Below, piece by piece: positions 52,849 to 62,508 of a DNA stretch of 64,000 nt. How positions within the stretch are numbered: position 1 is the stretch's first letter; every line of letters starts with the position of its first letter. The notes under the pieces are model-generated. The model had not been told where the DNA came from. It saw only the letters and a list, made by a program, of their open reading frames with translations, and did not search any database. A program made the position numbers and the translations under genes. This DNA comes from an uncultured Lachnospiraceae bacterium (GTDB lineage Bacteria; Bacillota; Clostridia; Lachnospirales; Lachnospiraceae). The stretch covers positions 80,911 through 144,910 of the forward strand of contig CADACD010000001.1 in assembly GCA_902786365.1 (NCBI GenBank). The letters run 5' to 3'.

Positions 52849-54792
52849 TTATTCCTCGGAAACCGGTTCTGTAGTATCCGGTTCTATAGGCTCATCTTCC
52901 TTCTCTGTCTCTGATGAACTTTCCTGTGGTAAATCTGTTTCTTCCGGTGTCGTTGTCTCTTCCTCGCTTGTTGGTTCTTCCGTTTCCTGTGCTTCTGTTG
53001 TTATTTCTTCTTCTGACTCTGTCTCTGCTTCCGTTACTTTTGTAGTAATAACTTCTTCATCATCGTCATCATTATCATCATAATAACTGCCTTTTACTGT
53101 AATCATCTTCGAGATTGCACATGTTCTTCCATATGAATCAGTTACCATATATACAAGCCTTATATTGCCTGCTCTGCTAGGAGTATACGAAATATCATTG
53201 ATTGATGTATTTGTTGTTGCACTGTAAATTGTCGCCTCTGTAATATAATCCATATCATCATCGTATACCTTAGCAACAAGTTTCCATGTATTGGTACTGC
53301 TTCCTGAAACAGAACCACTTAAATACACTTTATCACCTGTACTAATTGAAATGTCACCACCTGCAGTTACTGAATTACCATCTTCACTATAACCTGTCTT
53401 ATATGTTACGCTTCCATATGCATTTCCACCGCTTGTTGTAGTAAATGAAGCATCAAATGAAAAAGTTCCCAGTGTAGCAAAATTACCGAATTTACTCATA
53501 GAATTATTCACATCATCTGTTGTGTAAACCTCTTTTAACTCTTCAAATGTCTTTCCAAATGACATATATGCCGGTGCTATTCGGGCATCTGTCTGTGTCA
53601 TTTCATCTTCTTCAGTGTCTTTATCTTCAGTTTTTATCTGATTGTTACTACCATCATCTTTCTTGCTCAACGTTTCTTTTCCAAGCTGAGCCTCATCCAT
53701 ATTCTGAGCGTTTAAATTATCTTCTGATAATTCATATAAGGCTTTATCATTTTCTTCTTTGAGCAAAAATGCGTCGTATGCAGGATCAAAAATATAGTTT
53801 TCATCGTCTATCACAATCAGAGAATATCCATGTGATTCATATTTTCCATCTTTATTATAAATAGCCCCATCAATATAATAAGCCTCAAGACCATATCTTC
53901 TTGCAAGCACCGTAAAAGCACATGCATAATCATCAGGCGAACCTTCATTATTGGCAAGTGATTTGTTCGCACGATAGATTATCTTCATATCAAGAAAAGA
54001 TTCATAATCAACTGCTGAACAAAGTTCATAAACTGTATCTTCGTCAACATATGACTTCTCTTTATAATCGAAATTAACCAACAGATAATCATAAATATTT
54101 CTTATATTCTCATAATTTGACTTTGAACTGTCAACCACTTTTGTCATAACCTTGTCAACTTTATTGTCAAGTTTGTTTAACTTTGTCTTAACAGGTTTCA
54201 ATTTTGCATCATTTAATTTTTCCTTAATTTCTTCTGAAATATTTTTATCTGAGTATGGACTAACAAATAAGCTTTCATCTACATACTCAGTAGTGGTCTC
54301 TGCTATTACCTGCTCAGATTCGTTTTCTACCTTCACTTCATGATTGTCTTTATGAAGAAATCCATACGCAACAATACCAAAAAATACTGTAAACGCTGTA
54401 ATAGCAATTCCCATTCCCGCCATCACTCTATTAATAATCTGTTCTTTTGAAAGTTTCTGTTTTGGCTGAATATATGGCTCGTCATCTAAATCATCATATT
54501 GCTCATCTGCATAAGCATCATTTTGACTGTCTATGGTTTCATATTCTTCATTTTCTGCAGAATCAACACTTCTTCCCCCATAGTCTTTATCAGTATCAAA
54601 ATACATAATTTCACTCGTCATAAAAACTTTCTGTTTTTTATTACTTTCATTATTCTCTTGATTCTGTTCTTCATCATCCATATCCATATAAGCCTGTATA
54701 CCTTTTACAATATCTTCATCGAGTTCTACTAAACCCGAACTAAAATCTTCATTATCCATAAAATCTAATTCTTCATTATTATCGTTGCTCAT
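52849..54792 (-). CDS. Membrane protein with transglutaminase-like domain
   Basis: This 647-residue protein (from ATG 54792; AAAGGA 7 bases upstream) has a very acidic cytoplasmic N-terminus (about 1-110), one membrane helix (about 124-146) and a coiled spacer. A transglutaminase-like domain follows with the triad Cys291 (DDYACAF), His321 (YESHGYSL) and Asp336 (YIFDPAYD). Next come a Ser/Gly/Thr-rich region, an Ig-like beta-domain (about 440-565) and a Glu/Thr/Pro-rich acidic tail of about 70 residues. Such proteins are thought to act as cell-surface cysteine peptidases or cross-linkers; activity is unverified. A promoter (54827-54856) and terminator make it a single-gene unit. Confidence 0.82.
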   Translation of the reverse strand: MSNDNNEELDFMDNEDFSSGLVELDEDIVKGIQAYMDMDDEEQNQENNESNKKQKVFMTSEIMYFDTDKDYGGRSVDSAENEEYETIDSQNDAYADEQYDDLDDEPYIQPKQKLSKEQIINRVMAGMGIAITAFTVFFGIVAYGFLHKDNHEVKVENESEQVIAETTTEYVDESLFVSPYSDKNISEEIKEKLNDAKLKPVKTKLNKLDNKVDKVMTKVVDSSKSNYENIRNIYDYLLVNFDYKEKSYVDEDTVYELCSAVDYESFLDMKIIYRANKSLANNEGSPDDYACAFTVLARRYGLEAYYIDGAIYNKDGKYESHGYSLIVIDDENYIFDPAYDAFLLKEENDKALYELSEDNLNAQNMDEAQLGKETLSKKDDGSNNQIKTEDKDTEEDEMTQTDARIAPAYMSFGKTFEELKEVYTTDDVNNSMSKFGNFATLGTFSFDASFTTTSGGNAYGSVTYKTGYSEDGNSVTAGGDISISTGDKVYLSGSVSGSSTNTWKLVAKVYDDDMDYITEATIYSATTNTSINDISYTPSRAGNIRLVYMVTDSYGRTCAISKMITVKGSYYDDNDDDDEEVITTKVTEAETESEEEITTEAQETEEPTSEEETTTPEETDLPQESSSETEKEDEPIEPDTTEPVSEE

Positions 54793-54826
54793 AAGTTTTT
54801 CCTTTACATTCAATATTTATGGTTAC

Positions 54827-54856
54827 TTTATATTTCTGATTATTCTTTTTAGTCAA
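54827..54856 (-). promoter_or_regulatory. Predicted promoter of the transglutaminase-like gene
   Basis: Minus strand TTGACT (54856-54851), 18 bases, TATAAA (54832-54827), 35 bases before the ATG at 54792. Confidence 0.6.
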
Positions 54857-54960
54857 CCCGTATATTGTAGTATAAAACTAAAAACAAATCAAGTATTCAT
54901 CTGCTTTTTTACATTTTTTTTACAAAGTTTCTATTCTGTCAATTTCTTTGAATAGTAATT

Positions 54961-56199
54961 TTATGAAAGCTCATGTATAAATAATCCACTTCGTAGTTTT
55001 GGTTCAAACCATGTAGACTTTGGTGGCATCAGTTTATTGGCATCGGCCACAGCAAAAAGTTCACTGATGGATGTCGGATACATGGCAAAAGCAACTTTCA
55101 TATCTTTTTCACATCTTCTTTCAAGCTCACCAAGTCCTCGGATTCCTCCGATAAAATCAATTCTGTTATCCGTTCTCGGATCACCAATTCCAAGAATCGG
55201 TGCAAGAACATAATTCTGCAACAGTGACACATCTAGCCCGTTCACTGCATCATCTGATAAAATCTCTTCTTTTGCCTTTAAAAGATACCATTCACTGTCA
55301 AGATACATGGTAACTTCTGTCTTCTTTGCCGGTTCTATGGCGTTATTTCCGTGTTTTGAAATTTCAAATTTCTCACTCATTTTATCAAGAAATTCTTTCT
55401 CTGATAATCCATTCAAATCTTTCACAACACGATTGTATGGCATAATCATCAGTTCCTGCTCCTGAAATAATACAGATAAAAAGAAATTGAATTCTTCCGT
55501 TCCGTCATAATCCGGGTTTTCCTCTCTTCTTTTCAGCCCAACTTTCACTGCTGATGCAGCTCTGTGATGTCCATCCGCAATGTAAATTTCATGAATTTTT
55601 GCAAATTCTTCTTCTATTATTTTAATCTCTTTCTCATCATCTATAACATAGCCTGCGTGTTTTATACCATCTTCTGATATAAAAGAAAAAATAGGCTCCC
55701 CTTGTTTTGCTTCATCAATCATATTTTTAATGACTTCATTTTTTCTGTAGGCAAGAAAAATCGGTCCTGTCTGTGCATTGCATGTGTCAACATGTCTGAT
55801 GCGGTCAAGTTCCTTTTCCTCTCTTGTATTTTCATGCTTTTTTATCACATTATTCATATAATCATCTATGCTCGCACATGCAACAATACCTGTCTGAATT
55901 CTTCCATTCATTGTAAGCTCATACAGATAGTAACATTTTTTATCTGACTTTACATATACTCCCTCTGACTTCATCTGATCTAAAAGTTCTTTTGCCTTTG
56001 CATACACTCTGTCATCATATGTGTCAACTTCCGGTCCGAACTGTGTCTCTGCCCTGTCAATTTTAAGAAATGAATATTTTTTACCTTTTACAGCCTCGCA
56101 CGCCTCTTCTCTGTTATATACATCATAAGGAAGCGCTGCCACTTCACTTGCCAGTTCTTTTGTTGGTCTGATACATTCAAATGCTTTTATTACTGCCAT
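54961..56199 (-). CDS. DUF1015 family protein, serine-pathway neighbour
   Basis: This 412-residue cytoplasmic protein covers DUF1015 end to end: FECIRPTKELASEVAALPYDV, then KHENTREEKELDRIRHVDTCNAQTGPIFLAY (about 121-151 in two pieces, KHENTREEKELDR and NAQTGPIFLAY) and YIADGHHRAASA (206-217). The last is like the DGHHR motif of ParB/sulfiredoxin-fold enzymes such as free-serine kinases. DUF1015 genes are often next to serA/serC in clostridia; here it is downstream of them but has its own promoter and follows a terminator. Substrate and reaction are unknown; action on serine or phosphoserine is inference. GGAGG precedes the ATG. Confidence 0.88.
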   Translation of the reverse strand: MAVIKAFECIRPTKELASEVAALPYDVYNREEACEAVKGKKYSFLKIDRAETQFGPEVDTYDDRVYAKAKELLDQMKSEGVYVKSDKKCYYLYELTMNGRIQTGIVACASIDDYMNNVIKKHENTREEKELDRIRHVDTCNAQTGPIFLAYRKNEVIKNMIDEAKQGEPIFSFISEDGIKHAGYVIDDEKEIKIIEEEFAKIHEIYIADGHHRAASAVKVGLKRREENPDYDGTEEFNFFLSVLFQEQELMIMPYNRVVKDLNGLSEKEFLDKMSEKFEISKHGNNAIEPAKKTEVTMYLDSEWYLLKAKEEILSDDAVNGLDVSLLQNYVLAPILGIGDPRTDNRIDFIGGIRGLGELERRCEKDMKVAFAMYPTSISELFAVADANKLMPPKSTWFEPKLRSGLFIHELS

Positions 56200-56255
56200 G
56201 ATTTTTCCTCCTTATTTCGCCCTAATGATTCATCTTACATTTTCTAACCAACCAT

Positions 56256-56284
56256 ATTTTATATTTTAATCATTTATCTGTCAA
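56256..56284 (-). promoter_or_regulatory. Predicted sigma-A promoter of the DUF1015 gene
   Basis: Minus strand TTGACA (56284-56279), 17 bases, TAAAAT (56261-56256). The near-consensus sequence lies between the serA terminator and the DUF1015 gene, so this gene can be expressed apart from serC-serA. Confidence 0.75.
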
Positions 56285-56317
56285 CAACTTCCATTTTATT
56301 AATCAAATAAATAAGCA

Positions 56318-56367
56318 ATAAAATAAGATATCAAAATTTATATACGAAACAAATTTTGATATCTTAT
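56318..56367 (-). terminator. Terminator of serC-serA
   Basis: A perfect 17-bp stem: ATAAGATATCAAAATTT (56367-56351 in minus orientation) with its complement (56339-56323), 11-base loop, followed by TTTATTG on the minus strand. It starts 44 bases after the serA stop. The stem is AT-rich but long. Confidence 0.75.
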
Positions 56368-56410
56368 AATCACTTATTCATCTATACAAATTAGTTGATG
56401 TAACAAACTG

Positions 56411-57580
56411 TTATTTAATCACTCTAACCTTTATAACACCATCTATTCCTTCAATTCTCTTAACAACGCTTTCTGTTGCTTTTGCATCTAAATCAAGCAT
56501 TGTGTATGAGTAATCGCCTCTGCTCTTGTTTGTCATATCTGAAATGTTGATGTTCTCTGCTGCAAATGCAGATGTAAACTGGCCAATCATGCTTGGAATA
56601 TTCTTATGACAAATTGTCACTCTCGCTGCCTTATCACAAACACCCATATCACATGCCGGATAGTTCACTGAATTTTTGATGTTACCATTTTCAATAAAAT
56701 CAACGATTTCATTCACTGCCATTACTGCACAGTTATCTTCTGATTCCTCTGTAGACGCACCGATATGCGGTGTAACGATTGCACCTTCCATATTCACTGA
56801 TGTAGGATTAGCAAAGTCTGTCATATATCTCTTCACCTTTCCTGACTTAAGAGCTTCTGCCATTGCTTCTTCATCTACAAGAATATCTCTTGCATAGTTC
56901 AAAATAACAACTCCGTCTTTCATCATATCGAAAGCTTCTTTGTTAATCATCCCTTTTGTACTGTCAAGAAGAGGAACATGTATTGTAATATAATCACAAG
57001 TCTTGTAGATTTCTTCTGTTGTATTAATATGCTTCACACTTCTTGATAAATTCCATGCACCTGCTACAGAAATGTATGGGTCATATCCATATACTTCCAT
57101 TCCAAGTGAAACTGCTGCATTTGCTACCATTGCACCGATTGCACCAAGACCAATAACACCAAGTTTCTTTCCTTTAATCTCTGTACCTGCAAATTTCTTC
57201 TTTTCTTTTTCAGCAGTCTTTGCCACATTTTCATCTGATTTTGCTACATCTGATTTTGCCCATTCGATACCGCCTGCAATATCTCTTGCTGCAAGTAACA
57301 TTCCTGCTAAAACAAGCTCTTTTACACCATTTGCATTAGCACCAGGTGTATTGAATACGACGATACCTTTATCAGCACATGCATCAAGTGGAATATTGTT
57401 GACACCTGCACCTGCTCTTGCGATACACTTCAAAGACTCCGGCATATCCATGTCATGCATTACTGCACTTCTCACCAAAACAGCATCCGCCTGTGCGAAA
57501 TCTTCTGTTATCTCATAATTATCTGAAAATAAATCAAGACCTACCTTTGCGATAGGATTCAAGCAATTAATCTTTGTCAT
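56411..57580 (-). CDS. serA: D-3-phosphoglycerate dehydrogenase
   Basis: This 389-residue NAD-dependent enzyme carries out the first step of serine synthesis (3-phosphoglycerate to 3-phosphohydroxypyruvate). Seen: CIARAGAGVNNIPLDACADKGIVVFNTPGANANGVKELVLAGML, with the Arg of the active site; Rossmann motif KLGVIGLGAIGAMVANAAVSLGMEVYGYDPY; VNYARD; TPHIGASTEESEDNC with the catalytic His; and a C-terminal ACT-like domain (about 315-389) that could bind serine. Shorter than the E. coli enzyme, without the extra intervening domain. GGAAGG precedes the ATG. It follows serC by 134 bases. Confidence 0.95.
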   Translation of the reverse strand: MTKINCLNPIAKVGLDLFSDNYEITEDFAQADAVLVRSAVMHDMDMPESLKCIARAGAGVNNIPLDACADKGIVVFNTPGANANGVKELVLAGMLLAARDIAGGIEWAKSDVAKSDENVAKTAEKEKKKFAGTEIKGKKLGVIGLGAIGAMVANAAVSLGMEVYGYDPYISVAGAWNLSRSVKHINTTEEIYKTCDYITIHVPLLDSTKGMINKEAFDMMKDGVVILNYARDILVDEEAMAEALKSGKVKRYMTDFANPTSVNMEGAIVTPHIGASTEESEDNCAVMAVNEIVDFIENGNIKNSVNYPACDMGVCDKAARVTICHKNIPSMIGQFTSAFAAENINISDMTNKSRGDYSYTMLDLDAKATESVVKRIEGIDGVIKVRVIK

Positions 57581-57647
57581 TTTTCTTTCCTTCCATTTCC
57601 TTGTGTTATATTCTTTAATATTATTTTTATATTTTAATTTTGAACCA

Positions 57648-57672
57648 AGCCGGAAAACAAAGTTCTCCGGCT
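57648..57672 (-). promoter_or_regulatory. Intercistronic hairpin between serC and serA
   Basis: Minus-strand RNA AGCCGGAGAAC, UUU, GUUUUCCGGCU forms an 11-bp stem (one G-U pair) with a triloop. It is followed by TGGTTC, not a T-run, so a processing or stability element is more likely than a terminator. Confidence 0.5.
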
Positions 57673-57714
57673 GTATTGGTAATCAATATGCTTGACTATA
57701 CTATTGGTTCTCTA

Positions 57715-58797
57715 TTATTTATTCTCTTCTTCAAATTTCTTCATAAATTCAACCAAAGCCTTTACACCTTCAATCGGCATAGCATTGTAAATACTTGCTC
57801 TCATACCGCCAACTGTTCTGTGTCCCTTCAGATTCTCAAATCCTGCCTCTTTCGCTTCCTTTACAAATTTGGCATCAAGCTCTTCATTTCCTGTCACAAA
57901 AGGCACATTCATGAGTGAACGGTCTTCTTTTACAACTGTACCCTTGAATAACTCACTCTGGTCTAAGAAATCATATAAAATTTTAGCTTTCTCTTCGTTA
58001 CGCTGTTTCATCACTTCGAGGCCGCCCATCTTCTTAATCCATTTAAATACCTTACCGCAGATATAGATACCATATGCAGGAGGAGTATTATACATAGAAC
58101 CGTTATCTGCATGTATCTTGTACTGAAGCATTGTCGGAACTCCCTCAAGTGGCTCTTCCGGTATCAAATCTTCACGAATGATAGCGATAACAACACCTGC
58201 CGGTCCGATATTCTTCTGAACACCACCATAGATGATACCATACTTTGTAACATCAACAGGCTCAGATAAGAAACAAGATGATACATCTGATACTAAAACT
58301 TTACCCTTTGTGTTTGGAAGTGTCTTATATTTTGTACCATAAATTGTGTTGTTCTCACAGATATATACATAATCTGCATCTTCACTGATAGGAAGATCAG
58401 AACAATCAGGAATGTAAGAGAATGTCTTATCCTCTGATGATGCAATCTTATTGGCCTTGATAAATTTCTGTGCCTCCTGATATGCTTTCTTAGCCCACTG
58501 ACCTGTTACAATGTAATCAGCCACACCATTTTTCTTAAGATTCATAGGAATCATGGCAAACTGTGTAGAAGCTCCACCCTGTAAGAATAAAACCTTGTAA
58601 TTGTCAGGAATATTCATAAGGTCTCTCAAATCCTGCTCTGCCTCATCAATAATTGCCTGGTATGCCTTTGAACGATGGCTCATCTCCATAACAGACATCC
58701 CTGTTCCCTTGTAATCTAGCATTTCATCTGCTGCTTCTTTCAATACCTCTTCCGGTAATACAGCCGGTCCGGCTGAAAAATTATAAACTCTGCTCAC
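57715..58797 (-). CDS. serC: Phosphoserine aminotransferase
   Basis: This 360-residue PLP enzyme converts 3-phosphohydroxypyruvate plus glutamate to phosphoserine. Start GTG 58797 (VSRVYNFSAGPAVLP) was chosen because AAGGAGG lies 8 bases upstream and SerC proteins begin at this point; the frame is open to 58863. Seen: YNFSAGPAVLPEEVL, LFLQGGASTQFAMIPMN, VSDVSSCFLSEPVDV, the PLP lysine in IYGGVQKNIGPAGVVI and GHRTVGGMRASIYNAMPIEGV. All conserved phosphate-binding residues appear intact. No serB phosphatase gene is in the window. The promoter may lie in 58798-58982 but is not clear. Confidence 0.95.
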   Translation of the reverse strand: MSRVYNFSAGPAVLPEEVLKEAADEMLDYKGTGMSVMEMSHRSKAYQAIIDEAEQDLRDLMNIPDNYKVLFLQGGASTQFAMIPMNLKKNGVADYIVTGQWAKKAYQEAQKFIKANKIASSEDKTFSYIPDCSDLPISEDADYVYICENNTIYGTKYKTLPNTKGKVLVSDVSSCFLSEPVDVTKYGIIYGGVQKNIGPAGVVIAIIREDLIPEEPLEGVPTMLQYKIHADNGSMYNTPPAYGIYICGKVFKWIKKMGGLEVMKQRNEEKAKILYDFLDQSELFKGTVVKEDRSLMNVPFVTGNEELDAKFVKEAKEAGFENLKGHRTVGGMRASIYNAMPIEGVKALVEFMKKFEEENK

Positions 58798-58982
58798 TTG
58801 TATTTCCTCCTTGTGATACGTATTATCATAATAATAAATATAATTTGATATGCTTTTTGGCAACTTATGTGAATCTAATCATCAAAGCTCATTACCAATT
58901 CTTATCATCAATTTCTCATTTCTTTCATTGAAAATGATTACTTATTTTAATTTTACCAAGTCCTATTTTATCTCTGAAAATA

Positions 58983-60674
58983 TTAACAGTCAAGTCCTTT
59001 AGCTGCCAAATCTTCCTGCGAGAATGCCTCACTGATAGCTGTTCCAGGTGCAACCATCGGGAATACCTTGTCATCACTGTCTATGTGACAATCGATTACA
59101 ACAGGGATATTTAATTCAATTGCTTCCTTAAGGACAGGCTCTACCTCTTCTAACTTTGTAACCTTGTAAGCCTTTGCTCCCATACCTTCTGCAACCTTTA
59201 CAAAGTCTACCTGGTCATTTAATGTTGTATTAGAATATCTCTTTCCATAGAATAATGTCTGCCATTGTCTAACCATACCAAGAACCTGATTGTTGACAAT
59301 CACTTCAATTACAGGAATATTGTATCTTGTTGCTGTAGCAATTTCGTTCATATTCATTCTAAAGCATCCGTCACCTGCGATATTGATAACAACCTTATCC
59401 TTGTTACCCATCTTACTTCCAAGTGCTGCACCTAAACCAAATCCCATTGTACCTGCACCACCTGATGTGATGAGTGTTCTAGGTTTGCTGTATTTGTAGA
59501 ACTGTGCAGCCCACATCTGATGCTGCCCAACTTCTGTTGTGATAATTGCATCACCATTTGTAACCTCAAAAATCTTCTCAATCAAAGCCGGTCCGTTTAA
59601 CTGATTCTGAGGGAATGTCATAGGATACTTCTCTGTAAGTTCTCCAATATGTGTAAGCCATTCCTTGTTGTCATGCTGGCTAATCTTAGCATTTAAAAGT
59701 TTAAGAACTTCACTTACATCACCGATAACACTTGCTGTTGTAGCAATATTCTTGTTAATCTCAGCCGGGTCAATATCAATCTGTAAAATCTTTGCATTAC
59801 TTGCAAATTTCTTCGCATTACCAGTTACTCTGTCGCTGAATCTTACACCAATAGCAATCAAGAGATCACACTCTGTCACACCAAAGTTAGATGTCTTTGT
59901 TCCATGCATTCCAAGCATTCCTGTGTAATGTTCATCTGTTCCGTCAAATGCACCCTTACCCATCAAAGTATCACATACAGGTGCATCTACTAATCCGACA
60001 AATTTTTTCAGTTCCTCTGATGCACCGGAAATGATAGCTCCGCCACCAACAAAAATGTATGGTTTTTTAGCCTCTTCAATCAACTGAACTGCTGTATTTA
60101 TATCTTCCTCTGTAATTTTATTGGTACATGGACAGATCTTCTTTGGCTCTTTATATTCATACTCTGCCTTATCCGCAGTTGCATTCTTTAAAACATCTAC
60201 AAGTACAGGTCCCGGTCTTCCTGACTGTGCTATATAAAATGCATCTCTTAATGTATCAGCCAAATCCTTAACATCTTTGACTAAAAAGTTGTGCTTTGTG
60301 ATAGGCATTGTCACGCCTACGATATCTACCTCCTGGAATGAATCTTTGCCAATGATAGGAAGTGGCACGTTTGCTGTAATTGCAACAAGCGGAATAGAAT
60401 CCATATGTGCTGTTGCAATACCTGTTACTAAGTTTGTCGCCCCCGGACCTGATGTAGCCATACACACTCCGACTTTACCTGTTGAACGTGCATATCCGTC
60501 GGCTGCATGTGCTGCTCCCTGCTCATGTGATGTCAGTATGTGCGTTATCTCGTCAGAATGCTTATATAATTCATCATAAACATTTAAAATTGTTCCTCCC
60601 GGATAACCAAATACTGTGTCAACACCTTGTTCTTTTAAACATTCAATTATAATTTCTGAACCTGTTAATTCCAT
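58983..60674 (-). CDS. ilvB: Acetolactate synthase, large (catalytic) subunit
   Basis: This thiamine-diphosphate enzyme (563 residues from ATG 60674, MELTGSEIIIECLKEQGVDTVFGYPGG; AGGTGA 9 bases upstream) condenses pyruvate to acetolactate, or with 2-ketobutyrate to acetohydroxybutyrate. Seen: GGTILNVYDELY, HEQGAAHAADGYARSTGKVGVC with the catalytic Glu, FAD-region segments, and the ThDP motif NIAGDGCFRMNMNEIATATRYNIPVIEVIVNN. Biosynthetic type, not catabolic AlsS, by the ilvD/leuB neighbourhood. No ilvN/ilvH regulatory subunit gene is adjacent. Confidence 0.94.
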   Translation of the reverse strand: MELTGSEIIIECLKEQGVDTVFGYPGGTILNVYDELYKHSDEITHILTSHEQGAAHAADGYARSTGKVGVCMATSGPGATNLVTGIATAHMDSIPLVAITANVPLPIIGKDSFQEVDIVGVTMPITKHNFLVKDVKDLADTLRDAFYIAQSGRPGPVLVDVLKNATADKAEYEYKEPKKICPCTNKITEEDINTAVQLIEEAKKPYIFVGGGAIISGASEELKKFVGLVDAPVCDTLMGKGAFDGTDEHYTGMLGMHGTKTSNFGVTECDLLIAIGVRFSDRVTGNAKKFASNAKILQIDIDPAEINKNIATTASVIGDVSEVLKLLNAKISQHDNKEWLTHIGELTEKYPMTFPQNQLNGPALIEKIFEVTNGDAIITTEVGQHQMWAAQFYKYSKPRTLITSGGAGTMGFGLGAALGSKMGNKDKVVINIAGDGCFRMNMNEIATATRYNIPVIEVIVNNQVLGMVRQWQTLFYGKRYSNTTLNDQVDFVKVAEGMGAKAYKVTKLEEVEPVLKEAIELNIPVVIDCHIDSDDKVFPMVAPGTAISEAFSQEDLAAKGLDC

Positions 60675-60773
60675 TACAATTATCACCTTTCCGTACTATT
60701 ATTGTCAGTAAATTTTGTAATTTTCTAATTTTATTTTTTACTGATATTTAAATCTTTGTTTTGCTTAAATTTA

Positions 60774-62444
60774 CTATCTGTTTTTCAAAATCGCACCTGT
60801 ATTAGCTGAAGTGACAAGTGACGCATATCTTGCAAGATAACCGGTTGTCACCTTTGGCTGTCTAGGCTGCCATTCAGCTCTTCTCGCTTCCATTTCCTCA
60901 TCAGAAATATCAAGGTTAATTGTATTGGCATTGATATCAATCTTGATGATATCTCCTTCCCGGACAAGTGCAATAGGACCTCCTACAGCTGCCTCCGGTG
61001 ATACATGACCAATCGATGCACCTCTTGAAGCTCCTGAAAAACGGCCATCTGTAATCAATGCTACTGTTGAGCCAAGTCCCATACCTGCAATCGCTGATGT
61101 AGGATTTAACATCTCTCTCATTCCCGGTCCACCTTTTGGTCCTTCATATCGAATAACTACAACATCTCCTGCAACAATCTTTCCGCCTCTGATTGCCTCA
61201 ATCGCATCTTCCTCACAGTCAAATACTCTTGCAGGTCCCTCGTGCACAAGCATCTCAGGAACTACTGCCGAACGCTTCACTACACAGCTGTCCGGAGCCA
61301 GATTTCCACGAAGTACGGCAATGCCGCCTACTTCACTGTATGGATTGTCAATAGGTCTGATTACTTCCGGATTTCTGTTTTTTACTTTTTCTATATTTTC
61401 TTTCACTGTCTTACCTGTTACTGTGATCAAATCTGTCTTTAACAGGCCTTTCTTGTCAAGCTCGTTCATCACTGCATAGACACCGCCTGCTTCATTGAGT
61501 TCTTCAATGTATGTGTGTCCTGCCGGTGCAAGGTGGCAGAGGTTTGGTGTTCTAGCACTGATTTCATTTGCGATATCAAGGTTGATATCTACTCCTGCCT
61601 CATGCGCAATAGCCGGTAAATGAAGCATACTGTTCGTACTGCATCCAAGTGCCATATCTACTGTAAGTGCATTCATAAATGCATCTTCTGTCATAATGTC
61701 TCTTGGTCTTATATTCTTTTCCAACAGCTCCATCACTTTCATTCCTGCATGTTTTGCCAGTTTCAGTCTCTCAGAATATACTGCCGGAATCGTTCCGTTT
61801 CCTTTCAGAGCCATACCAAGTGCCTCTGTTAAACAGTTCATACTATTTGCAGTATACATTCCTGAACATGAACCACATGTAGGACATGCATTTGAAACAT
61901 ATTCATCTACATCATCTATATCCATTGTTCCGGCAGCATACGAACCTACTGCTTCAAACATACTTGAAAGGGATGTCTTACAGCCTTTCACTCTTCCTGC
62001 AAGCATCGGACCACCACTGACAAATATCGTTGGTATATTTAGTCTTGCCGCTGCCATCAAAAGTCCCGGAACATTTTTATCACAGTTTGGAATCATGACA
62101 AGTGCATCAAACTGATGTGCCATTGCCATACATTCTGTGGAATCTGCAATCAAATCTCTTGTAACAAGTGAGTATTTCATTCCAATATGTCCCATTGCAA
62201 TACCGTCGCACACTGCGATTGCCGGGAACATAATCGGTGTACCGCCTGCCATTGCAACACCCATCTTGACTGCATCTGCAATCTTATCGATGTTCATGTG
62301 TCCCGGTACTATCTCATTATAGGAACTTACGATACCTACTAAAGGTCTGTCAAGCTCTTCCTTTGTCATTCCTAAAGCGTTAAATAAGGAACGCTGGGGT
62401 GCTGTCGCAACTCCCTTTGTTACATGATCACTTCTTCTCTCCAT
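60774..62444 (-). CDS. ilvD: Dihydroxy-acid dehydratase
   Basis: This 556-residue iron-sulfur dehydratase gives the 2-keto acid precursors of valine and isoleucine. Seen: SRSDHV start region, [14 protein letters not shown]-like [13 protein letters not shown], cluster cysteines in [10 protein letters not shown] and [39 protein letters not shown], and the C-terminal [26 protein letters not shown]. Complete and normal length. AAAAGGAG precedes the ATG. It lies 64 bases after leuB and 99 bases before ilvB in one operon. Confidence 0.96.
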   Translation of the reverse strand: MERRSDHVTKGVATAPQRSLFNALGMTKEELDRPLVGIVSSYNEIVPGHMNIDKIADAVKMGVAMAGGTPIMFPAIAVCDGIAMGHIGMKYSLVTRDLIADSTECMAMAHQFDALVMIPNCDKNVPGLLMAAARLNIPTIFVSGGPMLAGRVKGCKTSLSSMFEAVGSYAAGTMDIDDVDEYVSNACPTCGSCSGMYTANSMNCLTEALGMALKGNGTIPAVYSERLKLAKHAGMKVMELLEKNIRPRDIMTEDAFMNALTVDMALGCSTNSMLHLPAIAHEAGVDINLDIANEISARTPNLCHLAPAGHTYIEELNEAGGVYAVMNELDKKGLLKTDLITVTGKTVKENIEKVKNRNPEVIRPIDNPYSEVGGIAVLRGNLAPDSCVVKRSAVVPEMLVHEGPARVFDCEEDAIEAIRGGKIVAGDVVVIRYEGPKGGPGMREMLNPTSAIAGMGLGSTVALITDGRFSGASRGASIGHVSPEAAVGGPIALVREGDIIKIDINANTINLDISDEEMEARRAEWQPRQPKVTTGYLARYASLVTSANTGAILKNR

Positions 62445-62508
62445 AACTATATCTCCTTTTCTTCTTTACGAAACAATCTGCTTCTCATTTAGAATTTATC
62501 TACAAGAA

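Noticed and set aside
58966-58980. CodY-box-like TATTTTCAGAGATAA near the end of ilvB
   Set aside because: Only 10 of 15 positions match, in AT-rich sequence, and it is not next to an identified promoter.
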